This document shows positions 20,562-30,106 of a DNA stretch of 64,000 nucleotides, in pieces (position 1 is the stretch's first letter; each line of letters opens with the position of its first letter). The DNA lies in contig JAUVAV010000007.1 of the NCBI GenBank assembly GCA_030591525.1, forward strand, positions 23,198-87,197, in the 5' to 3' direction. This stretch comes from a candidate division FCPU426 bacterium (GTDB lineage Bacteria; Oederibacteriota; JAAXVQ01; JAUVAV01). Under the pieces are notes generated by a model, which did not search any database, was not told where the DNA came from, and saw only the letters and a program-made list of their open reading frames with translations. The position numbers were made by a program, and so were the translations under genes.

Positions 20562-20600
20562 AAAACAACGTAGAATGTTTTTTTCATTCTACGTTGTTTT
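20562..20600. terminator. Bidirectional intrinsic terminator
   Basis: Perfect 16-bp stem AAAACAACGTAGAATG / CATTCTACGTTGTTTT with 7-T loop, immediately downstream of the 24-aa ORF (minus strand). Confidence 0.85.
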
Positions 20601-20621
20601 ATTAAAACTATTACCGGTTTA

Positions 20622-20696
20622 TTATTTCTTTTTCTTTGCGGTCTTCTTGGCTGCTTTTTTTGTCGCCTTCTTCACAACCTTCTTCTTCGTAGCCAT
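20622..20696 (-). CDS. 24-aa Lys/Ala-rich histone-tail-like peptide
   Basis: ATG at 20696, TAA at 20622: MATKKKVVKKATKKAAKKTAKKKK. SD GAAGGGGG upstream, promoter at 20754-20782, terminator downstream. Not in the supplied ORF track. Confidence 0.75.
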   Translation of the reverse strand: MATKKKVVKKATKKAAKKTAKKKK

Positions 20697-20753
20697 TCGT
20701 GTTAATCCCCCTTCTCTATATAGTGGGTACTAAAATAAATCAAATACAATATA

Positions 20754-20782
20754 TAGTTATCAAAATATCTGTTTTTTGTCAA
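20754..20782 (-). promoter_or_regulatory. Sigma70-like promoter for the 24-aa Lys-rich peptide
   Basis: Minus strand TTGACA (20777-20782) - 17 nt - TAACTA (20754-20759) with an upstream TG. Confidence 0.6.
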
Positions 20783-20835
20783 CCATAAAAACCGCAGTAA
20801 ATATTTTTTCTGTTTCGTCCTGGAACCGCCGGCAA

Positions 20836-20912
20836 CAGTAGGGGCCGCCTTCCATGCCGGCTCATGAATTTTACGTCGTACGGGCGGGCAGACACGGAAG
20901 TCCGCCCCTACG
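20836..20912. repeat. Palindromic repeats of the GTAGGGGC...GCCCCTAC type
   Basis: gtaggggccgccttccatgccggctc and gggcgggcagacacggaagtccgcccctac. Confidence 0.7.
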
Positions 20913-20998
20913 AAAAACGTCATTATAACAAAGTATGCGAACGCCGAGGCGTTTAATTAAATGCCTCTGCCACTGCCGGTGATGCCATAACGTAAGGC

Positions 20999-22282
20999 TT
21001 ATATGCTGATATCCGGAAACGGTGTTTTGGGCAGGGGGCCGATCATGGCCGAGGTCATGGGAGCTTCCAGGAACAAATCACGGGCCAGGTCGAGAATATC
21101 CTGTTTGGAAATGCGGCCCAGCGCGCGCAGGACAGCGGGGATGCCGGCATGCTTCTGAAGATAATCCTCTTCCTGAAGCATCTGCCACATATGCGATGAC
21201 GAACTCTCCAGGGAAAGTAACAAACCGCCCTGCATTTGCTCACGAACATCATGCCATTCCTGGTCGGTGATCAGACGCGTGGAAATACTTCGTAATTCAT
21301 CGTGAACAATCTGCATGGCGTGTTTAAATTTTCGGGGGTGACAGGCCAGGTATACTCCCGCCGCTCCGGTATCGCGAAAAAAATCCATGAAAGAATAAAT
21401 GGAATAAGCCAGCGCTCTTCGCTCCCGTACCTCGTGAAACAAGCGCGAATTGGTGCCGGCCCCCAGAATGTTCGAGAGCGCCGCGGCTGTCAGCCGCCGT
21501 TTATCTTCATAGGGGAGCCCTTTAAATCCTATGCAGATATGCAATTGTTCAAGACGCCGATGCTCTTTCCGGGACTTAAAGGCCAGGGCCGCAACCGGTG
21601 GGCCGGGCTCGGCCCTCTCTTCTTGCTGAGCCGGCTTTCCGAAATATCGTTTTGCCAGTTTGCTTGCCTCCGCGGGCCGTACATTTCCGGCAATGGCCAG
21701 TATCAGGTTTGGAGGCTGGTAATGGCGCTGCAGATACTTGCGCAAATCGCGGCAGGTCACGTTTTTCAGTCCGGCCCGGGTTCCCAGAATCGGTCGCCCC
21801 AGCGGATGATTGGGCCAGAGGGCTTGGGCAAAACGGTCATGGATTAACTCGTCCGGCGCGTCTTCATACATTCTGATTTCCTCGAGAATAATCCGCTTCT
21901 CTTTTTCCAGGCTGCTGGAATTAAATCGGTAATTGGTTAGCATATCTGAAATTACATCCAGGGCCAGGGAAAGGTAGGAGGCCGGTACCTTGGCATAATA
22001 GGTGGTATTCTCACGGCCGGTACAGGCATCCAGATAACCGCCGACCGCGGTCAGTACCCGCGCGAGTTCGCGCATGCTCCGGCGCCGGGTTCCCTGGAAG
22101 AGCATATGCTCTATAAGATGGCTCCATCCCATTTCCTGCCGGGTTTCATCCCGGGAACCGGTTTTTACGCTCAGCCCAACGGAGACTGAAACCAGGCCGG
22201 GAAGCGGCTGGACCAGCAAGGTAAGTCCATTACTGAATACTTCCCGCTGTATAGGCTCAATCCGGTATTTAAGTGTTTGCAA
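20999..22282 (-). CDS. M16 family zinc peptidase (insulinase-like)
   Basis: GWSHLIEHMLFQGTRRRS contains HxxEH; M16 inactive-half domain at the C-terminus. Confidence 0.95.
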   Translation of the reverse strand: MQTLKYRIEPIQREVFSNGLTLLVQPLPGLVSVSVGLSVKTGSRDETRQEMGWSHLIEHMLFQGTRRRSMRELARVLTAVGGYLDACTGRENTTYYAKVPASYLSLALDVISDMLTNYRFNSSSLEKEKRIILEEIRMYEDAPDELIHDRFAQALWPNHPLGRPILGTRAGLKNVTCRDLRKYLQRHYQPPNLILAIAGNVRPAEASKLAKRYFGKPAQQEERAEPGPPVAALAFKSRKEHRRLEQLHICIGFKGLPYEDKRRLTAAALSNILGAGTNSRLFHEVRERRALAYSIYSFMDFFRDTGAAGVYLACHPRKFKHAMQIVHDELRSISTRLITDQEWHDVREQMQGGLLLSLESSSSHMWQMLQEEDYLQKHAGIPAVLRALGRISKQDILDLARDLFLEAPMTSAMIGPLPKTPFPDISI

Positions 22283-23684
22283 GGAGCCTGCGTCCCTCCC
22301 CGGCTAAACGCCTCAAGCCCTGCCTACTCCTTGCTTCCAGGTATAATCTGGCTACCGGCTCGGTACCTGATAAACGGATAGCCAGCCAGGTACCATCTTG
22401 TAAAAGGTATTTATAACCATCTGTATTGTCTATTGCCACCACCCGGCGCCCGGCTAATTTGTCCGGACGGTATTTATCCAGCCGCCGCCGCAATTTCAGC
22501 CCGGCCCCGGAGTTGGGCAATTGGACATTGACCCGGTCTGTTATTATGGTACCGACCCGTCTATGGATGGACTTCAATATGGCTCCCAGGCTCCGTTTTT
22601 CCCGGGCCACCAGTTCAGCCATTAGTAAGCAAGCTAAAATGCCGTCTTTTTCCGGGATATGATTGGCAATGGTCAGGCCGCCGCTCTCCTCTCCCCCGGC
22701 CAGAAAACCGCCCCTCAGCATACTCTCCCCAATATATTTAAATCCCACCGGCGTAACTTCGACCGGCAGGTTATGCTGCCCGGCCACGGCATCCACCAGA
22801 TGGCTGGTAACCACTGAACGCACCACGCGGCCGCGCCAGCCGCGATGCCGCACCAGTAAATATACGGTCAAAGCCAGAACCTCGTTGGGCGTAATATACG
22901 TTCCATCCGCGTCGATTACGCCAAAGCGGTCCGCGTCTCCGTCCGTGCCCAAGACCAGGCAAGAACCCTGCTTTTTCATAAGCCCTGCGGCTTCCCGCAG
23001 ATGCTCGGCATTCGGTTCCGGGGCGTTCCCGCCAAATAAGGTATCACGCCAATCATGCAATACTTCCACTCGGCAGCCGGCCCGGCGCAAGGCCTCTGCC
23101 AAATATCCCTGTCCGGCGCCGTAAAGAGGATCGGCTATGATTTTTAATTTGGCCCGGCGCAATATTGGCATAGCTGCCAGCTTATCAAGGCGCTTGAAAT
23201 AAGCCGGCTTGGGATCAAAAATAATAATCTTCCCTTGCCTAATTCCCCGGGGCGGCTTGCCGCCCCCCTGCGCCAACCAACGGTTGGCTTCTCTTTCAAT
23301 CGGCTGGACTTCCTCCTTGGTTGCCGGCCCGCCAAAAGCATTCGACCACTTGAATCCCTGATAAACCGCCGGATTGTGACTCGCGGTAAAATTAATACCG
23401 CCCGCCAATCCCAGATTCTGAATGCCCAGTGCCAGGGCCGGAGTAGGCGCCGGGCCTTCCACCAGGTGGACTGTGAGACCCTCTTCGCTGAGTATGACAG
23501 CGGCATGCCGGGAAAATTCCTCGGAAAGGAACCGCGGATCATGCCCGATTAACACCCCGCGGCTTGCCAGCCGCCGGGCTTTTAAGTAACGGGCCACTGC
23601 CCGGGTAACTGCCGTTACTTTACTGAAAGTAAATCCATCCGCAATAATATCACGCCACCCGGAAGTCCCGAATTTAATGCTCAC
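22269..23684 (-). CDS. Phosphoglucomutase/phosphomannomutase
   Basis: FGTSGWRDI; INFTASHNPAVYQGFKWS; LGTDGDADRFGVID; AGGEESGGL; RLSGTEPVARLYLEA. Confidence 0.95.
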   Translation of the reverse strand: MSIKFGTSGWRDIIADGFTFSKVTAVTRAVARYLKARRLASRGVLIGHDPRFLSEEFSRHAAVILSEEGLTVHLVEGPAPTPALALGIQNLGLAGGINFTASHNPAVYQGFKWSNAFGGPATKEEVQPIEREANRWLAQGGGKPPRGIRQGKIIIFDPKPAYFKRLDKLAAMPILRRAKLKIIADPLYGAGQGYLAEALRRAGCRVEVLHDWRDTLFGGNAPEPNAEHLREAAGLMKKQGSCLVLGTDGDADRFGVIDADGTYITPNEVLALTVYLLVRHRGWRGRVVRSVVTSHLVDAVAGQHNLPVEVTPVGFKYIGESMLRGGFLAGGEESGGLTIANHIPEKDGILACLLMAELVAREKRSLGAILKSIHRRVGTIITDRVNVQLPNSGAGLKLRRRLDKYRPDKLAGRRVVAIDNTDGYKYLLQDGTWLAIRLSGTEPVARLYLEARSRQGLRRLAGEGRRLLANT

Positions 23685-23696
23685 TATTCAACTCTC

Positions 23697-26192
23697 CTAT
23701 CCTTGCCATTCCTGGATCATTTGGGTATAGCGCAGAAGCAGTTGCTGGCTTTGTTCTGAATTAACGCCTTCGACATTAATATGAAAAAAAGGTTTATCCG
23801 CGTCCGGCATAATCAGGACCCAGGATTTGCCGTGCCAAATTTTTACGCCGTCTAATAACTGGACTTTTTCTGACCGCGTAGCCTCAATCAATCGGCGCAT
23901 AATAGCGCCTTTTTGTTCCCACGAACAGGCTATTTGGCGGCGCAGCATGTGGATCGGAGGGATTTGGTCAACCAATCGGCTAAGCGGCTCTTGGGCACCG
24001 GCCAGCAGTTCCAGGAGTTTGGCCGTAGCCATCATAGAATCAAAAGCCGGTTGAAACTGCGGAAAGATATATCCTCCCCGGGGCTCACCCAGAAAATCCA
24101 GCCGGCGCCGGCCGGCCGCCTCCATAATGGCCGTGTACGGAGTCTTGGTCCGCAGGACCCGGCCGTTGTACTGCTGCGCGAGATCTTCAGTTATCCGGGA
24201 GGCGGAAATCGGCACTCCAATGCGCGCGCCGTTCTTGGCCTTAAGCACTAACAGCGTCATCACGGCCAGGGCCAGGTCATCGTCCAGGATTCTCCCGGTA
24301 TCATCAACAATATATATTTTTTGCGCTCCGGCGTCCATCATTACTCCCAGATGCGCTTTGAGAGTACCCACGATTTCTCCCAGCCTTTTCAACGATTGGT
24401 CGAATTCCTCCGGACCCTTGGTTAAACGGGTTCCGTCCGGATAAGAGTTGAGCGCGATAACTTCGCAGTGAAGATCGCCCAATACCTGCGGAAAAATCCC
24501 CACCGCGCTTCCCCAGGCATAATCAATTACTACCTTGAATTTTGCCCGCCGGATTTTATCATGGTCCAGAACGCGCATGAATCCTTCCTGGTAGTATTCC
24601 AGGGCCCGGGGAGGAAACATAACTTCCCCGGCCGCTTCCATCTCCGCCCGGGGAAAGTCCTCTCTAAAAAACAGGTTTTCGATCCCTTTCTCCTTGGCGC
24701 CGGACAGTTCTTTGCCATGAGCGTCAAAAAACTTAATATCCATGATCATGGCATCATAAGGCGATTTGCGGACATGAAACCCACCGGCCACTTTAAGTGC
24801 CCTCACTGAATAACGCGCCACCGGCGTAGGCACAACACGCAGGTCATAAACATTAATCCCCACTGAAGCCAAGCCTGTCATGATGGCACGGTCAATAATA
24901 CGCGAGGTCTTGTGATGGTCCCGGCTGGAAATAACAAAATCTCCCTTACTCAGGGAGGCGCCATAAGCGGCTCCCAGCTTGGCGGCAAATTCCGGTGTGA
25001 TCTCGATGTTTCCCAGACCCGAGACTCCATAGGCATCAAATATATGTTTTGACCATCGTTCTCCCCAGATCAAGGAGGTCGAGAGCGTGGTTCCTTCTTC
25101 GATAATTTTATAGGGCCAAACTTTTACCTCAGCCTTCACTGTGGCATCTTCGCCTATGCTGCAATGCTCCGCCACCACGGCCCCTACGCCGATATAAGTC
25201 CGTGATCCGACCCGGCAGTCATTTGCCAGGGTCACCTCTTTTAAATTGGCTCCATTCCCAATGGAGACATTATCCCAGATTATACAGCCGATCAGTTTTG
25301 ACCCTTCGCCTATCCGGCAGGAGGCTCCCATCACCGTGTTGGCGATCCGCACATTAGGTCCGATCCAGCAATAATCTCCCAGTACTACTCCTTGCTCCAG
25401 CTCGGCCGAAGGATCAATATAGCATTCTGCGCCGATTAAATTTCCCTTGACCCATTCCCCCCGCCCCGGATCAACCAAATCCTTCCCGGCCCGGAGGGCA
25501 TCGTAATGCGCCTGCCGGTACTCGGTCAAGTTGCCGACATCCTTCCAATAGCAGTTTTCGGCAATATAGCCGTAGATCGGGACCTTGGCGTACAGCATTT
25601 CGGGAAATAATTGTTTGCTGAAATCATATTCCTCCGGGGGTATCCTATCCAGCACCTCGGGTTCCAGAATATAAATACCGGTATTAATCGTATCGGAAAA
25701 CACCTCGCCCCATCCCGGCTTCTCCATAAAACGGGAGACCCGGCCGTCGTCGCGGGTTATAACAATTCCGTAAGCCAGCGGATTATCCACCCGTCCCAGC
25801 ACTAAAGTGGCTTGGGCCTTTTTTTCCTTATGATAAGCCACTGCCCGGGACAGATCAATGTTGGTAAGCACATCGCCGGAAATAACTAAAAAAGTGTCCC
25901 GGCCCAAAAACTGCGCGGCTTGCTTGACGCAGCCAGCGGTGCCCAAATCCGAGTCCGGCAGCAGGTAGGAAATGTGGATCCCCCAAGCGGAGCCGTCGCC
26001 GAAGTATTCCTGTATAACCTCGGGCTGGAAATAGAGGGCGACTACGAACTCTGTGAAGCCATGCTTCTTTAATAAATTGAAAATATGCTCCAACATCGGC
26101 TGGTTTAACAGGGGGACCATGGGTTTGGGAATGTTGCAGGTAAGCGGACGCAGCCTGGTTCCAAAACCGCCGGCCATAATTATTGCTTTCAT
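23697..26192 (-). CDS. NTP-sugar nucleotidyltransferase + left-handed beta-helix + degenerate phosphomannomutase fusion (mannose-1-phosphate guanylyltransferase-like)
   Basis: MKAIIMAGGFGTRLRPLTCNIPKPMVPLLNQPMLEHI; hexapeptide repeats; C-terminal PMM-like fold with altered catalytic motifs. Confidence 0.92.
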   Translation of the reverse strand: MKAIIMAGGFGTRLRPLTCNIPKPMVPLLNQPMLEHIFNLLKKHGFTEFVVALYFQPEVIQEYFGDGSAWGIHISYLLPDSDLGTAGCVKQAAQFLGRDTFLVISGDVLTNIDLSRAVAYHKEKKAQATLVLGRVDNPLAYGIVITRDDGRVSRFMEKPGWGEVFSDTINTGIYILEPEVLDRIPPEEYDFSKQLFPEMLYAKVPIYGYIAENCYWKDVGNLTEYRQAHYDALRAGKDLVDPGRGEWVKGNLIGAECYIDPSAELEQGVVLGDYCWIGPNVRIANTVMGASCRIGEGSKLIGCIIWDNVSIGNGANLKEVTLANDCRVGSRTYIGVGAVVAEHCSIGEDATVKAEVKVWPYKIIEEGTTLSTSLIWGERWSKHIFDAYGVSGLGNIEITPEFAAKLGAAYGASLSKGDFVISSRDHHKTSRIIDRAIMTGLASVGINVYDLRVVPTPVARYSVRALKVAGGFHVRKSPYDAMIMDIKFFDAHGKELSGAKEKGIENLFFREDFPRAEMEAAGEVMFPPRALEYYQEGFMRVLDHDKIRRAKFKVVIDYAWGSAVGIFPQVLGDLHCEVIALNSYPDGTRLTKGPEEFDQSLKRLGEIVGTLKAHLGVMMDAGAQKIYIVDDTGRILDDDLALAVMTLLVLKAKNGARIGVPISASRITEDLAQQYNGRVLRTKTPYTAIMEAAGRRRLDFLGEPRGGYIFPQFQPAFDSMMATAKLLELLAGAQEPLSRLVDQIPPIHMLRRQIACSWEQKGAIMRRLIEATRSEKVQLLDGVKIWHGKSWVLIMPDADKPFFHINVEGVNSEQSQQLLLRYTQMIQEWQG

Positions 26193-26239
26193 TAATACTT
26201 CCTACCTTTCCTTTGCGACGACTTACCATAGGTTTTTTT

Positions 26240-26403
26240 ACTAATTAGTTTCTGTTGTGGAAAGTCAAAATGAATTCCTCCCCCTTGAGGGGGGAGGTTA
26301 GGTGGGGGTGTTTTTAAAAGCTTTTTACACCCTCCCCTTAATCCCCTCCCATAAAGGGAGGGGAATTACCTATTTGAAAATCCGACTAATTCCTCAAGCT
26401 CCC
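26240..26403. mobile_element. MITE family A, copy 3 (divergent)
   Basis: Right end gactaattcctcaagctcccag matches the family A terminal repeat; internal cctcccccttgaggggggagg and cccctcccataaagggagggg. Confidence 0.7.
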
Positions 26404-26412
26404 AGCTACTGA

Positions 26413-28731
26413 CTATTTAAAAAGATTTTTCAAATTGAAATCCTTCAATTTCTCCTTGGCCTTGTTCAACTCCCGGTTTAGATCCTGCTTGATCTCTTCC
26501 GGCGGTTTATTCTTCTGTTTGGTTATAAATTTTCCGACTTTTTTACCCGCCTCATCGGCAGCGGTCTTAATTTTTCTTTTAGCCTTGCCCGCGAATTGTT
26601 TCCGGATCCAATCCCAATCCGGCTTCACGCCCGGTTTCTTAATCGGTCCGTTTAAAACCACTGGTATCGTGACCCACCCGCGGTCATCCTTGAGAATCTC
26701 GTTATATTTTCGAAATTCCGGCGACAGCTCTTTCGCTGCCCTCGGATGCAGGCGCGGGCGCAGTTTAAAATCCTGGAAAGCCGCCTTAAAGGTCAATTTC
26801 CCGTTGGCAGTCATCCGAATATCGCCGGCTTCGCCCCGGGGCCCGGATTCCGCCGTGAATTTCGTAACTTTTACTATCTGTTGGCCCAGGGAAAATTCCA
26901 TAACAGTATGATCAAAAGGGATATCCTGCTTTAATTTATCACTCCCGAACCATTGCGCCAGTTTATCCTGAAACGCGAATTGGCGGAGAGATCCTTTTTT
27001 CAGGGTAAAGCTGCCCTGGCCCTTCAAGGCCGGCTTGGCCTTGGCAGAGTGCATACCGCTTCCGGAAATATCCATTTGTCCGCTCAGAATTCCTGTCATT
27101 TTGCTTTTTAACTCGGAAATCAGTTCCGGCTTCTTGAGCTTGGCTGCTATAAAAGTATCTACTACGTCGTTTAAAAGCGGTTCCAAATTCACGTTCCGGA
27201 CCTGGGTTTTAATGGTATAGCGCAGCACTTTCCCGGTAAAATCCAACTGCAGGCTGTCTTTAATACTTCCCTGATATCCCCGCAGCGTTCCCGAACTCTT
27301 AAGCCGGCGTTTATTCAAATTCATGGAAAAATCCATAGCCCCAAGCTTGACTGCTCCCAATCGCAGGCCGCCGAGCTTGGCCTCGCCATCCACCTTGAGA
27401 TTAGCCGGGATTAATTTCCGGGCATCCGGCTCCGGCCGGGCCAAAACCGTCCTGGTCGCCGGAGGTTGGTCCGTATTGGCCGGGTCCGGCGGTTTGGGCA
27501 TGAGAGCCAACAGGGCATCCATATCCAGCAAATCGCTTTCCAGCTTCCACTTGACAGTGGCCTTCAGCCGGCCGGGTTTTAAGGTATCCGGTTGCCGCAA
27601 ATCAAATCCCCGGGCCTGGAGAGAGGCACGGAAAGATTGTCCGGCCAACCGGCCGGTTAAGGTTTTAAGCGTTATTTTATCCGGAAGTATAATCAGCGCA
27701 GCGGATAAATCCTGCAGTAATGCTTTATCTTTATAACTCGCTTCCAGGCCCGCGATCTGCAGGCGGCTGGAAAATGATAACTTTCCGGGCCCGTCTTTTA
27801 CCGGGCCTTTCGCTTTAAAGTCGATTTCCGCTGTACCACCTACTTTCATTTCACGCGGCATTTTTTTCCGCACTGGCAACGGCAAGAGCTTGTTTAATAC
27901 CCGGTTGAAATCGGCCTTAACTTTCCCGGAAAGGTCCAGGCTCGGCTCGGTAAGGACTTTTTCCACCTGGCCCTCAGCTCTCACCTTAACGCCCGGAAGA
28001 TCCAGGATAAACTCCTCCAGGATAAATTCCTCCTGAAGGTAGTTGAAGCGCCAACTTGTTTCCACCGCCAGGGGAATGGTCTGCCCCATGCTCTGGAGCT
28101 TTACCTCCAAATTAACTTTTACCGGGGTAAGACCGGCCAGGGTTAAATTTTGGATGCTTAAATTAAAATCCTCCAGGCGCTGTTCGCTCTTTTTTGCGAG
28201 ATCACGATAAATCAGGGAAGCATCCGATATTTCCACGCGGGCGATCAGCAATTCAACCGGCAGCCGGGTGGGGGTCTTGATTTTGCTTTCAGGTTTAGGC
28301 GCGGAAACGGAAGGAGGGGGAAGCATATCGGAAAAATTAAATCGGCCGTCTGCCTTTTTCTCAATCAGCAGCTGCGGCCGCTTTAACTTAACCGCCTTAA
28401 TCATTACTTTTCCCGCCAGCAAGGGCAGCAAACGGTACTGGAGAGACGCAATTTCATCGGTCAAAAGCGGTTCTTGGGAAAAACCCCGGGCATTTTCGAT
28501 CTTTAGATCCTTTATCTCGATCCCTCGAAAAACATTAAAGTGGATGGAACCAATGGTGACCCGGTGATGGATAGTCTCGGAAATTTTTTCTTCCGCGCGG
28601 GTTTTAATCTTTTCCCAGGGAATAAAACGCGGAACTATGACGAGCGCCAGTCCTGCCACAAGTACTATCCCCAGCGCGGAGATGTACAAAAACCGGCCGA
28701 TACGGAATCGCGGTTTGGGATTATTAGTCAT
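26413..28731 (-). CDS. AsmA-family protein
   Basis: Single N-terminal TM, SIHFNVFRGIEIKDLKIENARGFS, long beta-rich body, LKGQGSFTLKKGSLRQFAFQDKLAQWFGSDKL. Confidence 0.88.
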   Translation of the reverse strand: MTNNPKPRFRIGRFLYISALGIVLVAGLALVIVPRFIPWEKIKTRAEEKISETIHHRVTIGSIHFNVFRGIEIKDLKIENARGFSQEPLLTDEIASLQYRLLPLLAGKVMIKAVKLKRPQLLIEKKADGRFNFSDMLPPPSVSAPKPESKIKTPTRLPVELLIARVEISDASLIYRDLAKKSEQRLEDFNLSIQNLTLAGLTPVKVNLEVKLQSMGQTIPLAVETSWRFNYLQEEFILEEFILDLPGVKVRAEGQVEKVLTEPSLDLSGKVKADFNRVLNKLLPLPVRKKMPREMKVGGTAEIDFKAKGPVKDGPGKLSFSSRLQIAGLEASYKDKALLQDLSAALIILPDKITLKTLTGRLAGQSFRASLQARGFDLRQPDTLKPGRLKATVKWKLESDLLDMDALLALMPKPPDPANTDQPPATRTVLARPEPDARKLIPANLKVDGEAKLGGLRLGAVKLGAMDFSMNLNKRRLKSSGTLRGYQGSIKDSLQLDFTGKVLRYTIKTQVRNVNLEPLLNDVVDTFIAAKLKKPELISELKSKMTGILSGQMDISGSGMHSAKAKPALKGQGSFTLKKGSLRQFAFQDKLAQWFGSDKLKQDIPFDHTVMEFSLGQQIVKVTKFTAESGPRGEAGDIRMTANGKLTFKAAFQDFKLRPRLHPRAAKELSPEFRKYNEILKDDRGWVTIPVVLNGPIKKPGVKPDWDWIRKQFAGKAKRKIKTAADEAGKKVGKFITKQKNKPPEEIKQDLNRELNKAKEKLKDFNLKNLFK

Positions 28732-28780
28732 TTTAAAAGACTACCCTCGCTGATAATTGTCTGATCCGGCTGACCCGAAA

Positions 28781-29860
28781 CTAATTGCGTCGTCCGGAGC
28801 GCGCGGTTTGGGCCACTTCCGGATCCGGGCTTGCCCCTTTCCCGTTGTTGTTGTTCTCCGGTTCCGGCTGCGTAATTGGCATAAGTTTTTCCCGGATTAA
28901 CTTCTCAATCTCCTGCGCGGTCTCTGTGTGCTCTTTTAGAAAGGCCTTAACCGCTTCCCGGCCCTGGCCGATCCGTTGGCCTTGAAAGGAAAACCAGGCG
29001 CCGGATTTTTCCACGATTTCCTGGGCTACTCCCATATCAATCAGGTCGCCTTCTTTGGAAATGCCTTCCCCAAACATAATATCAAAAACAGCCATTCCGA
29101 AAGGAGGCGCTACCTTATTTTTCACTACCTTAACCTTCACCCGGTTCCCGACGGCTTCCTGGCCCTGTTTAATGGTTTCGATCCGCCGAATATCCAGACG
29201 CAGACTGGAATAAAACTTAAGCGCCCGCCCGCCGGGCGTGACTTCCGGATTACCAAACATTACGCCGATTTTTTCCCGGAGCTGATTAATAAAAACAATG
29301 GAAGTGGCAGCCCGGCTGCTGATCGCGGTTAATTTTCGCAGGGCCTGGGACATCAAGCGGGCCTGCAGTCCCATATGCGAATCTCCCATCTCACCTTCAA
29401 TCTCAGCCCGGGGAACCAGGGCTGCAACCGAGTCAATCACAATCATATCCAGAGCCCCGGAACGAACCAGGGTCTCGGCAATATCCAGAGCCTGCTCCCC
29501 GGAATCCGGCTGAGAGATGAGCAAATTATCAATATCCACGCCGATCTTGCGGGCGTACTCCGGATCAAGGGCATGCTCGGCATCGATAAAAGCAGCGTTC
29601 CCTCCCGCTTTTTGGGTCTGCGCGACGATATGCTGAGCCAGAGTGGTCTTGCCCGATGATTCGGGACCAAAAAGTTCTATAATGCGTCCCCGCGGAATTC
29701 CGCCCACCCCGATGGCCGTATCCAGTGAGATCGAACCGGTCGAAATCGCCTTGACATCAATCACCGGGCGCTCGCTGAATTTCATTATCGTGCCCTTGCC
29801 GAACTGTTTTTCGATCTGGGAAATAGCCAATTCCAGGGCCCGGGATTTTTCATTCGCCAT
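28781..29860 (-). CDS. recA: Recombinase RecA
   Basis: [54 protein letters not shown] at 29860 has SD GGAGG; the track start at 29875 is less likely. Confidence 0.98.
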   Translation of the reverse strand: MANEKSRALELAISQIEKQFGKGTIMKFSERPVIDVKAISTGSISLDTAIGVGGIPRGRIIELFGPESSGKTTLAQHIVAQTQKAGGNAAFIDAEHALDPEYARKIGVDIDNLLISQPDSGEQALDIAETLVRSGALDMIVIDSVAALVPRAEIEGEMGDSHMGLQARLMSQALRKLTAISSRAATSIVFINQLREKIGVMFGNPEVTPGGRALKFYSSLRLDIRRIETIKQGQEAVGNRVKVKVVKNKVAPPFGMAVFDIMFGEGISKEGDLIDMGVAQEIVEKSGAWFSFQGQRIGQGREAVKAFLKEHTETAQEIEKLIREKLMPITQPEPENNNNGKGASPDPEVAQTARSGRRN

Positions 29861-29959
29861 AATATAAGCCTCCATGTAATGAAATAGATGCCTTTCTTTC
29901 AGATCAGGGAAGAAGGAGGTAAGAAATTCTTAAAATCAAGGCATTTAATTTGAAATGGG

Positions 29960-29989
29960 ATTTTAGCATGGGGTTTTAAGGCGTGTCAA
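29960..29989 (-). promoter_or_regulatory. Sigma70-like promoter upstream of recA
   Basis: Minus strand TTGACA (29984-29989) - 18 nt - TAAAAT (29960-29965). Confidence 0.6.
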
Positions 29990-30106
29990 GAAGGTTTAGG
30001 TGGTATTTAGCCGGTAACCGGCTGCTGCTTTTTTAACATTGTTATATAAATCGGTCTATGATAAAAGCTATAGTTCCGGGGACACCCCGGAATGAGGAAA
30101 TCACTT

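Noticed and set aside
20483-20563. Plus-strand 26-codon ORF MIIQKPNKKPAQPKMLSWAERIFNHK ending at the bidirectional terminator
   Set aside because: Position is tempting but there is no SD upstream and no clear promoter; kept only as a possibility.
20702-20923. Minus-strand 73-aa ORF
   Set aside because: Runs through palindromic repeats and the promoter/SD of the 24-aa peptide gene; no family resemblance.
29861-29990. Possible LexA/SOS box upstream of recA
   Set aside because: No CTGT-N8-ACAG or GAAC-N4-GTTC site found near the promoter by reading.
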